Origin: CAIYYX01 sp035530135
Lineage (GTDB): Bacteria > Pseudomonadota > Gammaproteobacteria > Burkholderiales > Rhodocyclaceae
Length of the DNA: 64,000 nucleotides
Assembly (NCBI GenBank): GCA_035530135.1
Contig: DATKVJ010000006.1
Location: 6,817 to 70,816, forward strand
Reading direction: 5' to 3'
Shown in pieces: positions 17,871-26,133 of the stretch; the stretch's first letter is position 1, and each line of letters begins with the position of its first letter. The position numbers and the translations under genes were made by a program. The notes beneath the pieces were generated by a model. It was not told the DNA's origin and ran no database searches. It saw only the letters and a program-made list of their open reading frames with translations.

Positions 17871-20326
17871 CAAGCTTCCCTCTTTTCGTTCGGCGAACCA
17901 TCCGTCGCCGCCGGTATGATCATGAGCTGCAGCGAGGGCTCGGCATTGAGCGAGCCGATATCGACCCGTTTGAGCAGGTCGGCGGGAATCGCCACCATGC
18001 CCTTGAAACCCGCCCGGATGCGGGCGGTCAATTCGCCGACCGGACAGAAGTCGACTTCGCAACGGGCGGCGTAAGCCGCCGGCGCCCCGGACGGCTCCCG
18101 CCCGTCCTCGTAGAGCACCAGAAAGCGCAACGTCTGTTCCCGGCCGACCGACGGCTGGTTGAGCAGCGCACGGATGTTCTCGACGAACAGCGCCTCGTCC
18201 GGCGGCTTGCCCATGGCGACGTCGCCCCCCGCGCTATCGAAGCCGGGGATGGCCGAGATCACCATGATCGGAATGTGGCGCAGCGCCGGGTCGGCGCGCA
18301 ACAGTTGAATGGCGGTGCGCCCGTCCATCACCGGCATGTCGAGGTCCATGGTGATCAGATCGGGCGCGAAGCCCTTCGCCTCCGACAGTGCCGCCTGGCC
18401 GTCCATCGCGGTGGCGACTTCGAAATCCTGTTCCTGCAGCAACTGGCTGAAGTAGTCGCGCACGCCCGGATCGTCATCCACCACCAGCACCCGGGGCCTA
18501 TCCTGCCGACTAACGGGAGCGGCGGCGGACGCGGCGCTGCGAGCCTCGATGCGCGCCGCGCTGGTGGCGGTTTTCAGCGGGCTGTCGCTGGCGGCGGGCA
18601 GGGTCAGCGCGAAGGTGCTGCCCTGGCCGGGCCCGGATTGCGCCCACACCCGCCCGCCATGCCGACTCACGATCTCGCGGCAGATGGCCAGCCCCAGGCC
18701 GGTTCCCTTGGGACGGTCCTGCAGGGTGTCGCCTTGCTTGGCCTGCTGAAACTTGTCGAAGATCGCCTCGGCGTCTTCCGGCGGGAAGCCGATGCCGGTG
18801 TCGCGAACTTCGATCTGGATCAGTCCCTCGGTATTGGCGAAGGCAAGTATCGTCACCGCGCCGCTGTCGGTGAACTTGACGGCATTGTTGATCAGGTTGG
18901 CCAGCACCTGGAGCAGGTGATCGGCGTCGCCGATCAGCGTCGGCAGGTCCGGCTGGATGTCGAGGCGCAATTCGATCTCGGGCTTATGCTCGAACATGCC
19001 GTGCGTCGTATTGACCACATCCTGGATGAAATCGGCGACCCGTATCGGCGCGTCGCGCCACTCGGTGCGCCCGGCCTCGATCTTGGCCAGATCGAGGACA
19101 TCGTTGATGAGCCGCGTGAGCCGCTCCGATTCCTTGAGTATGATTTTCAGGTTTTCCTGGATGCGGGCAGACTTCTTCTCCAGACCGGCATTTTCGCCCG
19201 CCAGCGGCACGAAGCTGCGCACGAATTCGCGCTCGATCAACTGGGAGAAGCCGCGGATAGAAGTGAGCGGGGTACGCAATTCGTGCGAGACGGAAGAGAG
19301 GAAGTCTGACTTCAATTGGTCGAGCTTTTGCAGGCGCTGATTCGCTTCCTTGAGCTCCACATAGTTCTCGCGCAGTTTGCCTTCCGCGCTCTCCGCCGCC
19401 TCCTTCGCCTGCAACATCGCCTCTGTGGCGTCGTGCTCGGCGGTAATATCCTCGACCGTCCACACCGTACCGTTCGACAGATCGGCGGTGATCGCGCTGC
19501 CGCTCAGCTTGGCCCAGAACAGCGAGCCGTCCTTGCGCTGCAGCTTGATGACGAGGCGACCGGTCTTGCCTTGTTGCAGGGCGCGATAGGCATCGCCGGC
19601 GGCGCGAAAAGCTGCCTCGTCCGGATACCAGCAGCGCGTCGTCTGCCCGACCAGCTCGCCCGGCTCGTAGCCGAACAACTCTTCGAGTTTGCCGTTGGCC
19701 TTGAGCGTCACGCGATCCTTGACGAAAGCGATGCCGATCGTCGACGACTCGAAGATCGCCGTCATCTCGTCCTTCGCCCGCAGCAGGGCTTCGGTGGCGT
19801 CGTGCTCGATGCTGATGTCCTCGACCGTCCACACCGAACCGCGCGACAGATCGTCGGAGAGGCCGCGGCCGCTCAGCCGGCACCAGAACAGCGAGCCGTC
19901 CTTGCGCTGCAGCTGCATGACGCGGCGGTGGGTGTTGCCCTGCGCCAGATCGCCATAGGCCTCGCCGACGAGGCGATAAGCCTCCTCGTCCTGATACCAG
20001 CAGCGTGTCGGCTGGCCGTGAAGTTCGCCCGGCTCGTAGCCCAGCAACTCTTCGAGTTTGTTGTTGGCCCTGATCATCGCCCGATTCCTGATGAAGGCGA
20101 TGCCGAAGGTCGAGGACTCGAAGATCGCCGCCATCTCTTCATTCGTCTCGTGGATCGAATCCTTGACGGCCTGCATCCTGCTCATGAGGACTTCGGTCTT
20201 TTCAAGCTGTTCGACGACCTGGCGGGCGCTGATTTCTGCCGCCTCGCGCGCGGCGCGGATTTCCTCGCGCAGCACGCCGTTCTCCGCTTCCAGCGCGGCA
20301 ACCAAACCCGGACCTTCATGCGCCAT
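17870..20326 (-). CDS. Soluble hybrid histidine kinase with tandem near-identical PAS domains (818 aa)
   Basis: Order: coiled coil (about 10-60), PAS1 (65-180), PAS2 (186-300), short coiled coil, HisKA with the H-box SSVSHELRTPL (His348), HATPase with the N-box LANLINNAVKF (about 475-485), DTGIGFP and GTGLGLA (541-546), then a receiver domain (611-725; acidic pocket VVDDDP, acceptor Asp661, Lys707) and an 85-residue C-terminal tail of unknown type. No membrane helices are seen, so it senses a cytoplasmic signal. PAS1 and PAS2 are clearly internal duplicates, both with FESST-GIAF, LGYEPGEL-like and TRCWY-DE segments. It overlaps the upstream protease-like gene by 11 bp and the downstream regulator by 1 bp. 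The open frame continues upstream to 20365, but MAHEGPGL is the likelier start. Confidence 0.92.
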   Translation of the reverse strand: MAHEGPGLVAALEAENGVLREEIRAAREAAEISARQVVEQLEKTEVLMSRMQAVKDSIHETNEEMAAIFESSTFGIAFIRNRAMIRANNKLEELLGYEPGELHGQPTRCWYQDEEAYRLVGEAYGDLAQGNTHRRVMQLQRKDGSLFWCRLSGRGLSDDLSRGSVWTVEDISIEHDATEALLRAKDEMTAIFESSTIGIAFVKDRVTLKANGKLEELFGYEPGELVGQTTRCWYPDEAAFRAAGDAYRALQQGKTGRLVIKLQRKDGSLFWAKLSGSAITADLSNGTVWTVEDITAEHDATEAMLQAKEAAESAEGKLRENYVELKEANQRLQKLDQLKSDFLSSVSHELRTPLTSIRGFSQLIEREFVRSFVPLAGENAGLEKKSARIQENLKIILKESERLTRLINDVLDLAKIEAGRTEWRDAPIRVADFIQDVVNTTHGMFEHKPEIELRLDIQPDLPTLIGDADHLLQVLANLINNAVKFTDSGAVTILAFANTEGLIQIEVRDTGIGFPPEDAEAIFDKFQQAKQGDTLQDRPKGTGLGLAICREIVSRHGGRVWAQSGPGQGSTFALTLPAASDSPLKTATSAARIEARSAASAAAPVSRQDRPRVLVVDDDPGVRDYFSQLLQEQDFEVATAMDGQAALSEAKGFAPDLITMDLDMPVMDGRTAIQLLRADPALRHIPIMVISAIPGFDSAGGDVAMGKPPDEALFVENIRALLNQPSVGREQTLRFLVLYEDGREPSGAPAAYAARCEVDFCPVGELTARIRAGFKGMVAIPADLLKRVDIGSLNAEPSLQLMIIPAATDGSPNEKREA

Positions 20327-20768
20327 GAATCGCCACCTCCATGCAACGTGCCGCCAGGGCGCCAATCACCGACTCATCCGCGGCATCATCGGTGCCCAGC
20401 AACTCGGTTCCCACCAGCGCGATCTCCGGCAGCGGCGCCGCGCACACCTGCGGCAGCAGGCGCAGCAGATAGGGCAGGCCGGCGCCGTGGCCGTAGCCGC
20501 CGGCGTAGGCGGCGACCTGTTCCCGGCTCAGCACCACGACGGCGCCGGCATCCGCCAGCCCCGCCAGCGCATCGACGAACACCACGCGGCGCCGGCCCTC
20601 CACCAGTCTCAAGAGATCGAGGCCGCACAGGCCGCCATCGACGATCTCCAGGTCTTCCGGCAGGTCGTCGGAAGACAGGCGGTCGAACACCCGGCAACCG
20701 GCATCGTCGCCCGCGACATAGCGGTTGCCCAGGCAGATGATGACGCAGATGACAGCGTTTCCGCTCAT
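20316..20768 (-). CDS. Hydrogenase-maturation-protease-like protein (HyaD/HycI, peptidase M52 family; 150 aa)
   Basis: The N-terminus MSGNAVICVIICLGNRYVAGDDAG matches the G-x-GN-(x4)-D(D/E)-x-G motif of the nickel-dependent endopeptidases that trim NiFe-hydrogenase large subunits. Asp22 (for the family Glu/Asp), Asp44 in IVDGGLCGLDLL and His94 in YGHGAGLPYLL fit the three metal-binding positions. No hydrogenase genes are in the window. Instead it leads an operon with a kinase, response regulator and HD-GYP protein, overlapping the kinase by 11 bp. It may process or sense something other than hydrogenase, or be linked to a distant hydrogenase locus. Family call fairly secure, function not. The ribosome-binding site is weak. 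Confidence 0.75.
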   Translation of the reverse strand: MSGNAVICVIICLGNRYVAGDDAGCRVFDRLSSDDLPEDLEIVDGGLCGLDLLRLVEGRRRVVFVDALAGLADAGAVVVLSREQVAAYAGGYGHGAGLPYLLRLLPQVCAAPLPEIALVGTELLGTDDAADESVIGALAARCMEVAIHGA

Positions 20769-20783
20769 GATTTCAGCCGCTCA

Positions 20784-20798
20784 GCGACATGCTGTCGC
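20784..20798. repeat. Short inverted repeat upstream of the signalling operon
   Basis: GCGACA-TGC-TGTCGC, a perfect 6-3-6 inverted repeat, starts 16 bp upstream of the protease-like gene start on the minus strand, in the 288-bp divergent intergenic region (20769-21056). It could be an operator or a leader hairpin. It is short enough to occur by chance in GC-rich DNA. Confidence 0.35.
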
Positions 20799-20942
20799 CG
20801 CCGCAGGCACCGCACTGCCACCAGAACAATGACCCCATTCCCTCTCCCCTTCGATGCGGCATGTGCTGAATAACCCGGCGCACGCAACTTCTTTCGACAA
20901 ACACGCTATAACAATATGGCTTAGGGGATAGTGGCAAACATG

Positions 20943-20961
20943 CGTTAGCATTCCGTTAGCA
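20943..20961. promoter_or_regulatory. Direct repeats one helical turn apart, possible activator site
   Basis: CGTTAGCA occurs twice, at 20943-20950 and 20954-20961, with an 11-bp period, in the AT-richer part of the divergent intergenic region and about 95 bp before the large regulator gene. Direct repeats spaced by a helical turn are typical of SARP/BTAD and OmpR-type binding sites. A TATAAC sequence lies at 20907-20912, but no convincing -35 box is visible. Confidence 0.5.
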
Positions 20962-21056
20962 GAAGACGACAGGTGAGGTCACAAGGCCAATCAATAGGTC
21001 AATTCAGCAGGACAGAAACAAGCGATGTCGCCGGTCGCTCTCATTCTTGGAGGAGC

Positions 21057-24000
21057 ATGAGACGACTTCATTTCAAGACCTTCGGCGTGCCGGAGCTGTT
21101 CGCTGACGGGCAGGAGGCCGTGCGCCTGCGCTACCGCAAGGGTTACGCGCTTCTGGCTTATCTCGCCGTCGAGCGCAATCGCTGGCATGAACGCCGGCGT
21201 CTGGCCGATCTTTTCTGGCCGAATCTGGCGCCGGAGGCGGCGCGCGCCAACCTGCGCCTGATCCTCAAGAATCTCGCCGACGTCATGGCCGCCGGCGGCC
21301 ATCGCTGCCTGAACGTCGAGCGCAACCGGCTCGGACTGTTCTTCGACGCATCATTCGACGCCGACTTGCTCCTGCTCGAAGAGGACAACCGCAAGGCGCT
21401 GCGCCAGTGCGCCGACCGCGCCGCCTGCAGCCGCCTGCTGGCCGCCTGGCATCCCTGGCTGGAATCGATCGCGGGCGAATTCCTCGCCGGCGTCGAGGCC
21501 GACGAGGGCGGCGAATTGGAGGACTGGCTGCGCGACACGCGGGCCTCTTTCGAGCGCGCGAGGTGCGCCTTGCTGGGCGATTGCGTACTTCATGCGCGCC
21601 GCAGCGGCGCGCATGAAGAGGCCTTGAAGGCGGCGCGCGCCTGGGTTCGTTGCTGCCCGACGGAAGACGCGGCCGCCCGCGCCCAGATGGAACTGCTCGC
21701 CGCCCTCGAAGGACCTCGCGCCGCCCTCGACGCTTACGCCGACTTCGCCCGACGGCTGGAAAGTCTGGTCTGCGCGGTACCGACGCCGGACACCGAGAAG
21801 CTGCGCCAGCGCATCGCCGCCTCAGCCGGCCCGACGACGCGCGGCGGCCAGGCAGCGGCACCGCCCGCGGACGAGGTACGCCGGGTGGTGGTACTGCACC
21901 TGGAACCCGATTGGCACGACGAGGACGAACTGCTCGAACCCGAGCGCCATCTCGCTCCCCTGGGCGCGACGCTCGATGCCGCGCTCTTGCGCTGGGGCGG
22001 TCGCCGCTTTCCGGTTGGCGGCATCGCACTCGGCGCGGTCTTCGGGCTCGCCGAAGACGGCGAACAGGCGCCGCGCCGCGCCTTGCAGGTGGCGCTGGAG
22101 ATCGCCTGCCACCACGCCCGGATCGGCCTGTGCGAAGGCAAGGCGCTGATCGCCGCCACGGCGCGCCAGCCGATCGCCGGCAGCCTGTTGCCGGCGCTGG
22201 CGCAGCGGCTGGCGATGTGCGGCGAACCCGGCGAGGTGATCGTCACCGCCACCCTGGCCGGAGAACTGCACGCCCTCGCCGGCTTTGCGCCGCTGCCGCG
22301 GCGCCGCTTCGCGGGAGTCGCGGGGGAACATACCCCCTGCCGCGTCGTCGCAGCCGGTGCCGACGATCCCGCCCTCGCCGCCTTCGCCACGCCCTTCATC
22401 GGCCGCTGGCAGGAACTTCTGCGTTTGACCGAAACCATGGGCGCGGTCGCCAGAAAGGGCAGTACCCTGTTCGTCGCAGTCGTCGGTCTGCCGGGTACCG
22501 GCAAGTCCCGCCTGCTGGCGGAGTTCGCGCGCCTGCACGCGCACGCCGGCGGCATCGTTCGCTGGATCAAGCATCGCCCCGAACTTCGTCATGTGGCGTT
22601 GGGCGCCCTGCGCCCGGAAGACGCGGACATGGAGAACCTGGCCGGACGCGGCCTGATCGACGCGATGATCGCCAAGCTGTTCGCGCCCTCCGGCAGCGGC
22701 TGGCCGGCGCTACTCATCTTCGACGACCTGCATTGGGCGGACGAAGCCACGCGGGAACTGCTCGCCATCGCCATGCAAGCCCCGGCCCCGACGCCGGTCC
22801 TGGCGGTCCTGGTGTGCCGGCCGGAGACGGGCATGGAACCGGTCGGCGGCGTCATTCTGCCGCAGGTGATACTGCCGCCGCTGAGCCTGCCGGAGTCGAT
22901 GGCGCTGATCGCCTCCCTAGACCCGGACGGTCACGTCGATGAAGCACGGCGCGCCCAATTGGCCAGGATGAGCGGCGGCTTGCCGCTGTGCGCCGAATAC
23001 CTCGCCCGAGGAGCGCACGACCAGACCGTCTCGGACGCTTCGCTGTTCGGCGTACTGCAAAGCGTGCTCGACCGGATGGGGCCGGACAAGACCATCATCC
23101 AGGCCGCCTCGGTGCTGGGTGCCTCGTTCCACGGCGACGGCCTGCGCAGCCTGCTGCCCGGGCGCGACATCGCCGCCGCGCTGAAGCTGGCCGTCACCCT
23201 GGCCATCGTCGAGCGCACGGGCGAGGACAGCCTCGCCTTCCGCCATGCCCTGCTGCGCGATTGCGCCTATCAGAGCGCGCCGCCGCAGACGCGGCGCGAC
23301 TGGCACCGCAAGGCCGCGCAGTGGCTGACGCTGCAGCCCGGCGCCGCACCAGCCGACATCGCCCAGCACTACGAAGCCGCGCAAGCCTGGCCCGAGGCCT
23401 GCACGCACTGGCGCCAAGCCGCCGAGACGGCCTATCTCGAAGAGTTCGCCAGCGAAGCCAAGGAGGCGGCGCTACGCGCCCTAGCCGCTGCGGCGAAGCA
23501 CGGGCGATGCGGCGCCGCCGAACGGGCCGAACTCGAACTGCTGGCCGGCTATGCGACCTTGATGACCGACGGCTATGGCGCCAAAGGCGCACAGAAATTC
23601 TTCGCGCCGCTGGTGGCGCACGCATCCGAAGAGCTACCGCAGGAGACCCGATTCCGGGCGCTGTGCGGCATGGCGGCGGCATTCCCTCAAGGCCGCAACG
23701 AGGGGCTGGAGACGATGCGCCGCATCGAGAATATGGCGTGCCTGCCCGTCCAGCGCATGATGGCCAATTATGGCTACGCCAGCATTCTGCACTGGCGCGG
23801 AGAGTTTGCCGCAGCGCTGCAGCGGATCGAGGAAGTCATCAAAATCGGCGCGACTATCCCCGCCCACGAATGGCTGCCCTACTCGGCGGACAATCCGGTC
23901 ATCGCCTGCCGAGCCCTGAAGGCCGTGGTTCTGGCCTATAGCGGTACTGCCGAAGAGGCGATCGCGACCGCCGAAGAGGCGGTAAGCGAAGCGCGCCGCG

Positions 24001-24569
24001 AGGGCCGCGTCCATGGCCTGTGCTTTGCGCTCACCCTGGCCGCGAGCGTGCATCTCATACTGAACCGCCCGGAGGACACGGAACGCTTTGCCGCCGAGGG
24101 GCGGGCACTCGCGACGCGGCACCGCTTCCAGTTCTGGCAGGCGTACAACGCCTTGTTCGATTTGTGGGTCCAGGCCCGACAGGGTCGCTTCGCCCTGCGC
24201 CAGTCCTTCAAGCTGATCTCGCTGCACCGCGAGATTGCCGCCGCCTCGCGCCTGAGCCCGGTCACCTCGTGGTGGTTCGTGGCCTGCATCTGCGAAGCGC
24301 TGGAGCGCTGGTCATTGCTCGACGCCGTCGCCGCGCGCGCCCTGACCCTGGCCAAGAACGGCGGCGACACCCACTGCATGCCGGACCTGATGCGCCAGCG
24401 CGCCCTCGCCCGGCATGCGCGCGGCGATGCCCCGGGTGCCCGGCGCTGGCTGCAAGACGCGTATGCGCTACTCGAAACCCAGGGCAGCCTCGGCCTCATC
24501 CCGCGCCTGGCCCGCGTCGGCGAGCGGATCGGCGTACCGGCCTCAATCCCCCTGCCGGTGACTCGCTGA
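21057..24569 (+). CDS. BTAD / degenerate cyclase / AAA-type ATPase transcriptional regulator (1170 aa)
   Basis: Residues 1-95 look like the winged DNA-binding domain of SARP-type activators (MRRLHFKTFGVPELF, then RLADLFWPNLAPEAARANLRLILKNL). Residues about 100-250 form a bacterial transcriptional activation domain (BTAD). Residues about 275-435 resemble a class III cyclase homology domain (GAVFGLAEDGEQAPRRALQVALEI, RIGLCEGKAL, PGEVIVTATLAGEL) but lack the metal-binding aspartates, so it is probably inactive. A P-loop (GLPGTGKS, 477-484) and Walker B (IFDDLHWADEAT, about 554) mark a STAND/AAA ATPase, followed by a helical TPR-like half. The ATG at 21057 has GGAGG unusually close. An upstream GTG at 20973 is an alternative. 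It is divergent from the protease/kinase operon and probably regulates it or a nearby locus. The 3' end overlaps the next gene by 27 bp. Confidence 0.82.
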   Translation: MRRLHFKTFGVPELFADGQEAVRLRYRKGYALLAYLAVERNRWHERRRLADLFWPNLAPEAARANLRLILKNLADVMAAGGHRCLNVERNRLGLFFDASFDADLLLLEEDNRKALRQCADRAACSRLLAAWHPWLESIAGEFLAGVEADEGGELEDWLRDTRASFERARCALLGDCVLHARRSGAHEEALKAARAWVRCCPTEDAAARAQMELLAALEGPRAALDAYADFARRLESLVCAVPTPDTEKLRQRIAASAGPTTRGGQAAAPPADEVRRVVVLHLEPDWHDEDELLEPERHLAPLGATLDAALLRWGGRRFPVGGIALGAVFGLAEDGEQAPRRALQVALEIACHHARIGLCEGKALIAATARQPIAGSLLPALAQRLAMCGEPGEVIVTATLAGELHALAGFAPLPRRRFAGVAGEHTPCRVVAAGADDPALAAFATPFIGRWQELLRLTETMGAVARKGSTLFVAVVGLPGTGKSRLLAEFARLHAHAGGIVRWIKHRPELRHVALGALRPEDADMENLAGRGLIDAMIAKLFAPSGSGWPALLIFDDLHWADEATRELLAIAMQAPAPTPVLAVLVCRPETGMEPVGGVILPQVILPPLSLPESMALIASLDPDGHVDEARRAQLARMSGGLPLCAEYLARGAHDQTVSDASLFGVLQSVLDRMGPDKTIIQAASVLGASFHGDGLRSLLPGRDIAAALKLAVTLAIVERTGEDSLAFRHALLRDCAYQSAPPQTRRDWHRKAAQWLTLQPGAAPADIAQHYEAAQAWPEACTHWRQAAETAYLEEFASEAKEAALRALAAAAKHGRCGAAERAELELLAGYATLMTDGYGAKGAQKFFAPLVAHASEELPQETRFRALCGMAAAFPQGRNEGLETMRRIENMACLPVQRMMANYGYASILHWRGEFAAALQRIEEVIKIGATIPAHEWLPYSADNPVIACRALKAVVLAYSGTAEEAIATAEEAVSEARREGRVHGLCFALTLAASVHLILNRPEDTERFAAEGRALATRHRFQFWQAYNALFDLWVQARQGRFALRQSFKLISLHREIAAASRLSPVTSWWFVACICEALERWSLLDAVAARALTLAKNGGDTHCMPDLMRQRALARHARGDAPGARRWLQDAYALLETQGSLGLIPRLARVGERIGVPASIPLPVTR

Positions 24570-26036
24570 ATCTCGCGGCAGCGAAGGGTCCGCCCGGCCC
24601 AGGAAGAGGCGCAATGCCAGACGCTGCAAGGCATTGCCGTAAGGGGGATAGAACAGATCGATCGGGAAGAAGCGCTGGCGCTTGAACACCGTCTTGGCGT
24701 GAGACAGCTCGCGGAAGCCCTCGACGCCGTGATAGCTGCCCATGCCGGAGTTGCCCACGCCGCCGAAGGGCGCGTCGTGATTGACCACGTGCCAGCCCCA
24801 GTCGTTGATGGTGACGCCGCCCGAATGCGTGTTGCGCAGCAGCGTCTGGCGCTCAGCGGCGTCGTGGCTGAAGCAGTACAGGGCCAGCGGCCGGTCGCCG
24901 GCGTTGATGAAGCGCACCGCATCGTCCAGGGTGTCGTAGGCCACCACCGGCAGGATGGGGCCGAACAGTTCTTCCTTCATGATGCGCATCGTCGCGCTGC
25001 AATTCGTGACGATGTGCAGCGGCATCTTGCGGCCGTCGCGCGCGGCCACGTACTCGGCGCAGGGGATCACCGTGGCGCCCTTGGCGCGCGCGTCGGCCAG
25101 CAGTTCTGAAATGCGCGCGAGGTGACGCTCGTTGATCACCCAGGTGTAGTCCCGGCCGGCGCCGGCCGCCGTGCCATAGAGACTGGCGAAGCTCTCCCTG
25201 GCGGCGGCGACGAAGTCATCGACGCGCTCCGCCGGCACCAGCGCGTAGTCGGGCGAGACGCAGATCTGCCCGCAGTTGACGACTTTTCCGTGGGTGATGC
25301 GCTTGGCGGCATCGGCGAGCGGATAGTGGCGCGTCACCACCGCCGGCGACTTGCCGCCGAGCTCCAGGGTCACCGGCGTCAGGTTGTCGGCGGCGGTGCG
25401 CATGACGATCTTGCCGACCGCGGGCGAGCCGGTGAACACGATGTGGTTGAAGGGCAACGCGGTGAAGGCGCCGGGGTCCGCGAGCTCCTCGCCCACCAGC
25501 GCGACTTCGTCCTCGGTGAAGATTTCGGCCAGCATCCGCTCCAGGGCGAGGTTGGTGGCCGGGGTGAGTTCCGGCATCTTGATCATCACCCGATTGCCGG
25601 CCGCCAATGCGGCGATCAGCGGACCGACGGCGAGGTAGACGGGAAAATTCCAGGGCACGATGACGCCGACCACCCCCTTGGGCTGGTACGTCACCCGCAG
25701 GCTGTTGGAGAGGAACAGCAGCTCGGTGGCGCGGGGGCTGGGCCGCATCCAGCGCCCGAGGTGGGCGAGCGCGTGATTGGCCTCCAGGGTGGCGCCCAGC
25801 AGGTCGAGCATTTTCGATTCGGCCGGGGTGCGGCGACCGAAGTCCCGGTTCATCGCCTCGGCCAGCACGTCCTGATAGCGACCGATCTGCCTTTTCAGCG
25901 CCCTGATCTTGGCTCGGCGCTGTTCCTCCGCGGGATAGGGCTGGGCCTCGAATGCGGCACGCTGCGCCGCGAAGATCCGCAGGACGCGCGCAATGGCATC
26001 GGCGTTCTGGTTCTGCAATCGTGTGGAGACGTTCAT
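24543..26036 (-). CDS. Coniferyl-aldehyde-dehydrogenase-type aldehyde dehydrogenase (497 aa)
   Basis: An NAD(P)-dependent aldehyde dehydrogenase of the CalB subgroup. GVVGVIVPWNFPVYLAVGPL, the Rossmann motif FTGSPAVGKIVM, the general base in VTLELGGKSP and the catalytic Cys in VNCGQICVSPDYALVP are all present. The C-terminal SGGVTINDWGWHVVNHDAPFGGVGNSGMGSYHG is typical of coniferyl aldehyde and long-chain fatty aldehyde dehydrogenases. GGGAG lies 6 nt before the ATG at 26036. An in-frame extension to 26078 is unlikely. Substrate could be coniferaldehyde, which would suit the lignin-aromatic genes later in the window, or an aliphatic aldehyde. It lies 97 bp downstream of the thiolase gene and may be co-transcribed with it. 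Confidence 0.88.
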   Translation of the reverse strand: MNVSTRLQNQNADAIARVLRIFAAQRAAFEAQPYPAEEQRRAKIRALKRQIGRYQDVLAEAMNRDFGRRTPAESKMLDLLGATLEANHALAHLGRWMRPSPRATELLFLSNSLRVTYQPKGVVGVIVPWNFPVYLAVGPLIAALAAGNRVMIKMPELTPATNLALERMLAEIFTEDEVALVGEELADPGAFTALPFNHIVFTGSPAVGKIVMRTAADNLTPVTLELGGKSPAVVTRHYPLADAAKRITHGKVVNCGQICVSPDYALVPAERVDDFVAAARESFASLYGTAAGAGRDYTWVINERHLARISELLADARAKGATVIPCAEYVAARDGRKMPLHIVTNCSATMRIMKEELFGPILPVVAYDTLDDAVRFINAGDRPLALYCFSHDAAERQTLLRNTHSGGVTINDWGWHVVNHDAPFGGVGNSGMGSYHGVEGFRELSHAKTVFKRQRFFPIDLFYPPYGNALQRLALRLFLGRADPSLPRDSASHRQGD

Positions 26037-26133
26037 CGAAACTCCCGGGGAAGCGCTTGGGTCACCGTACCTTGCCACAGTTATAAAGGCGGCGGCGCCA
26101 GCCGACAGCGACGGGCTCCGCCACGCCTCGCCC

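Noticed and set aside
17870..20326. Repeated DNA in the kinase gene considered as a mobile or recombination repeat
   Set aside because: The repetition corresponds exactly to two in-frame PAS domains, so it is an internal protein duplication.
20316..20768. Idea that a NiFe hydrogenase locus is present
   Set aside because: Only the maturation-protease-like gene is found. No large or small subunit, HypA-F or HoxJ-type regulator gene is in the window.
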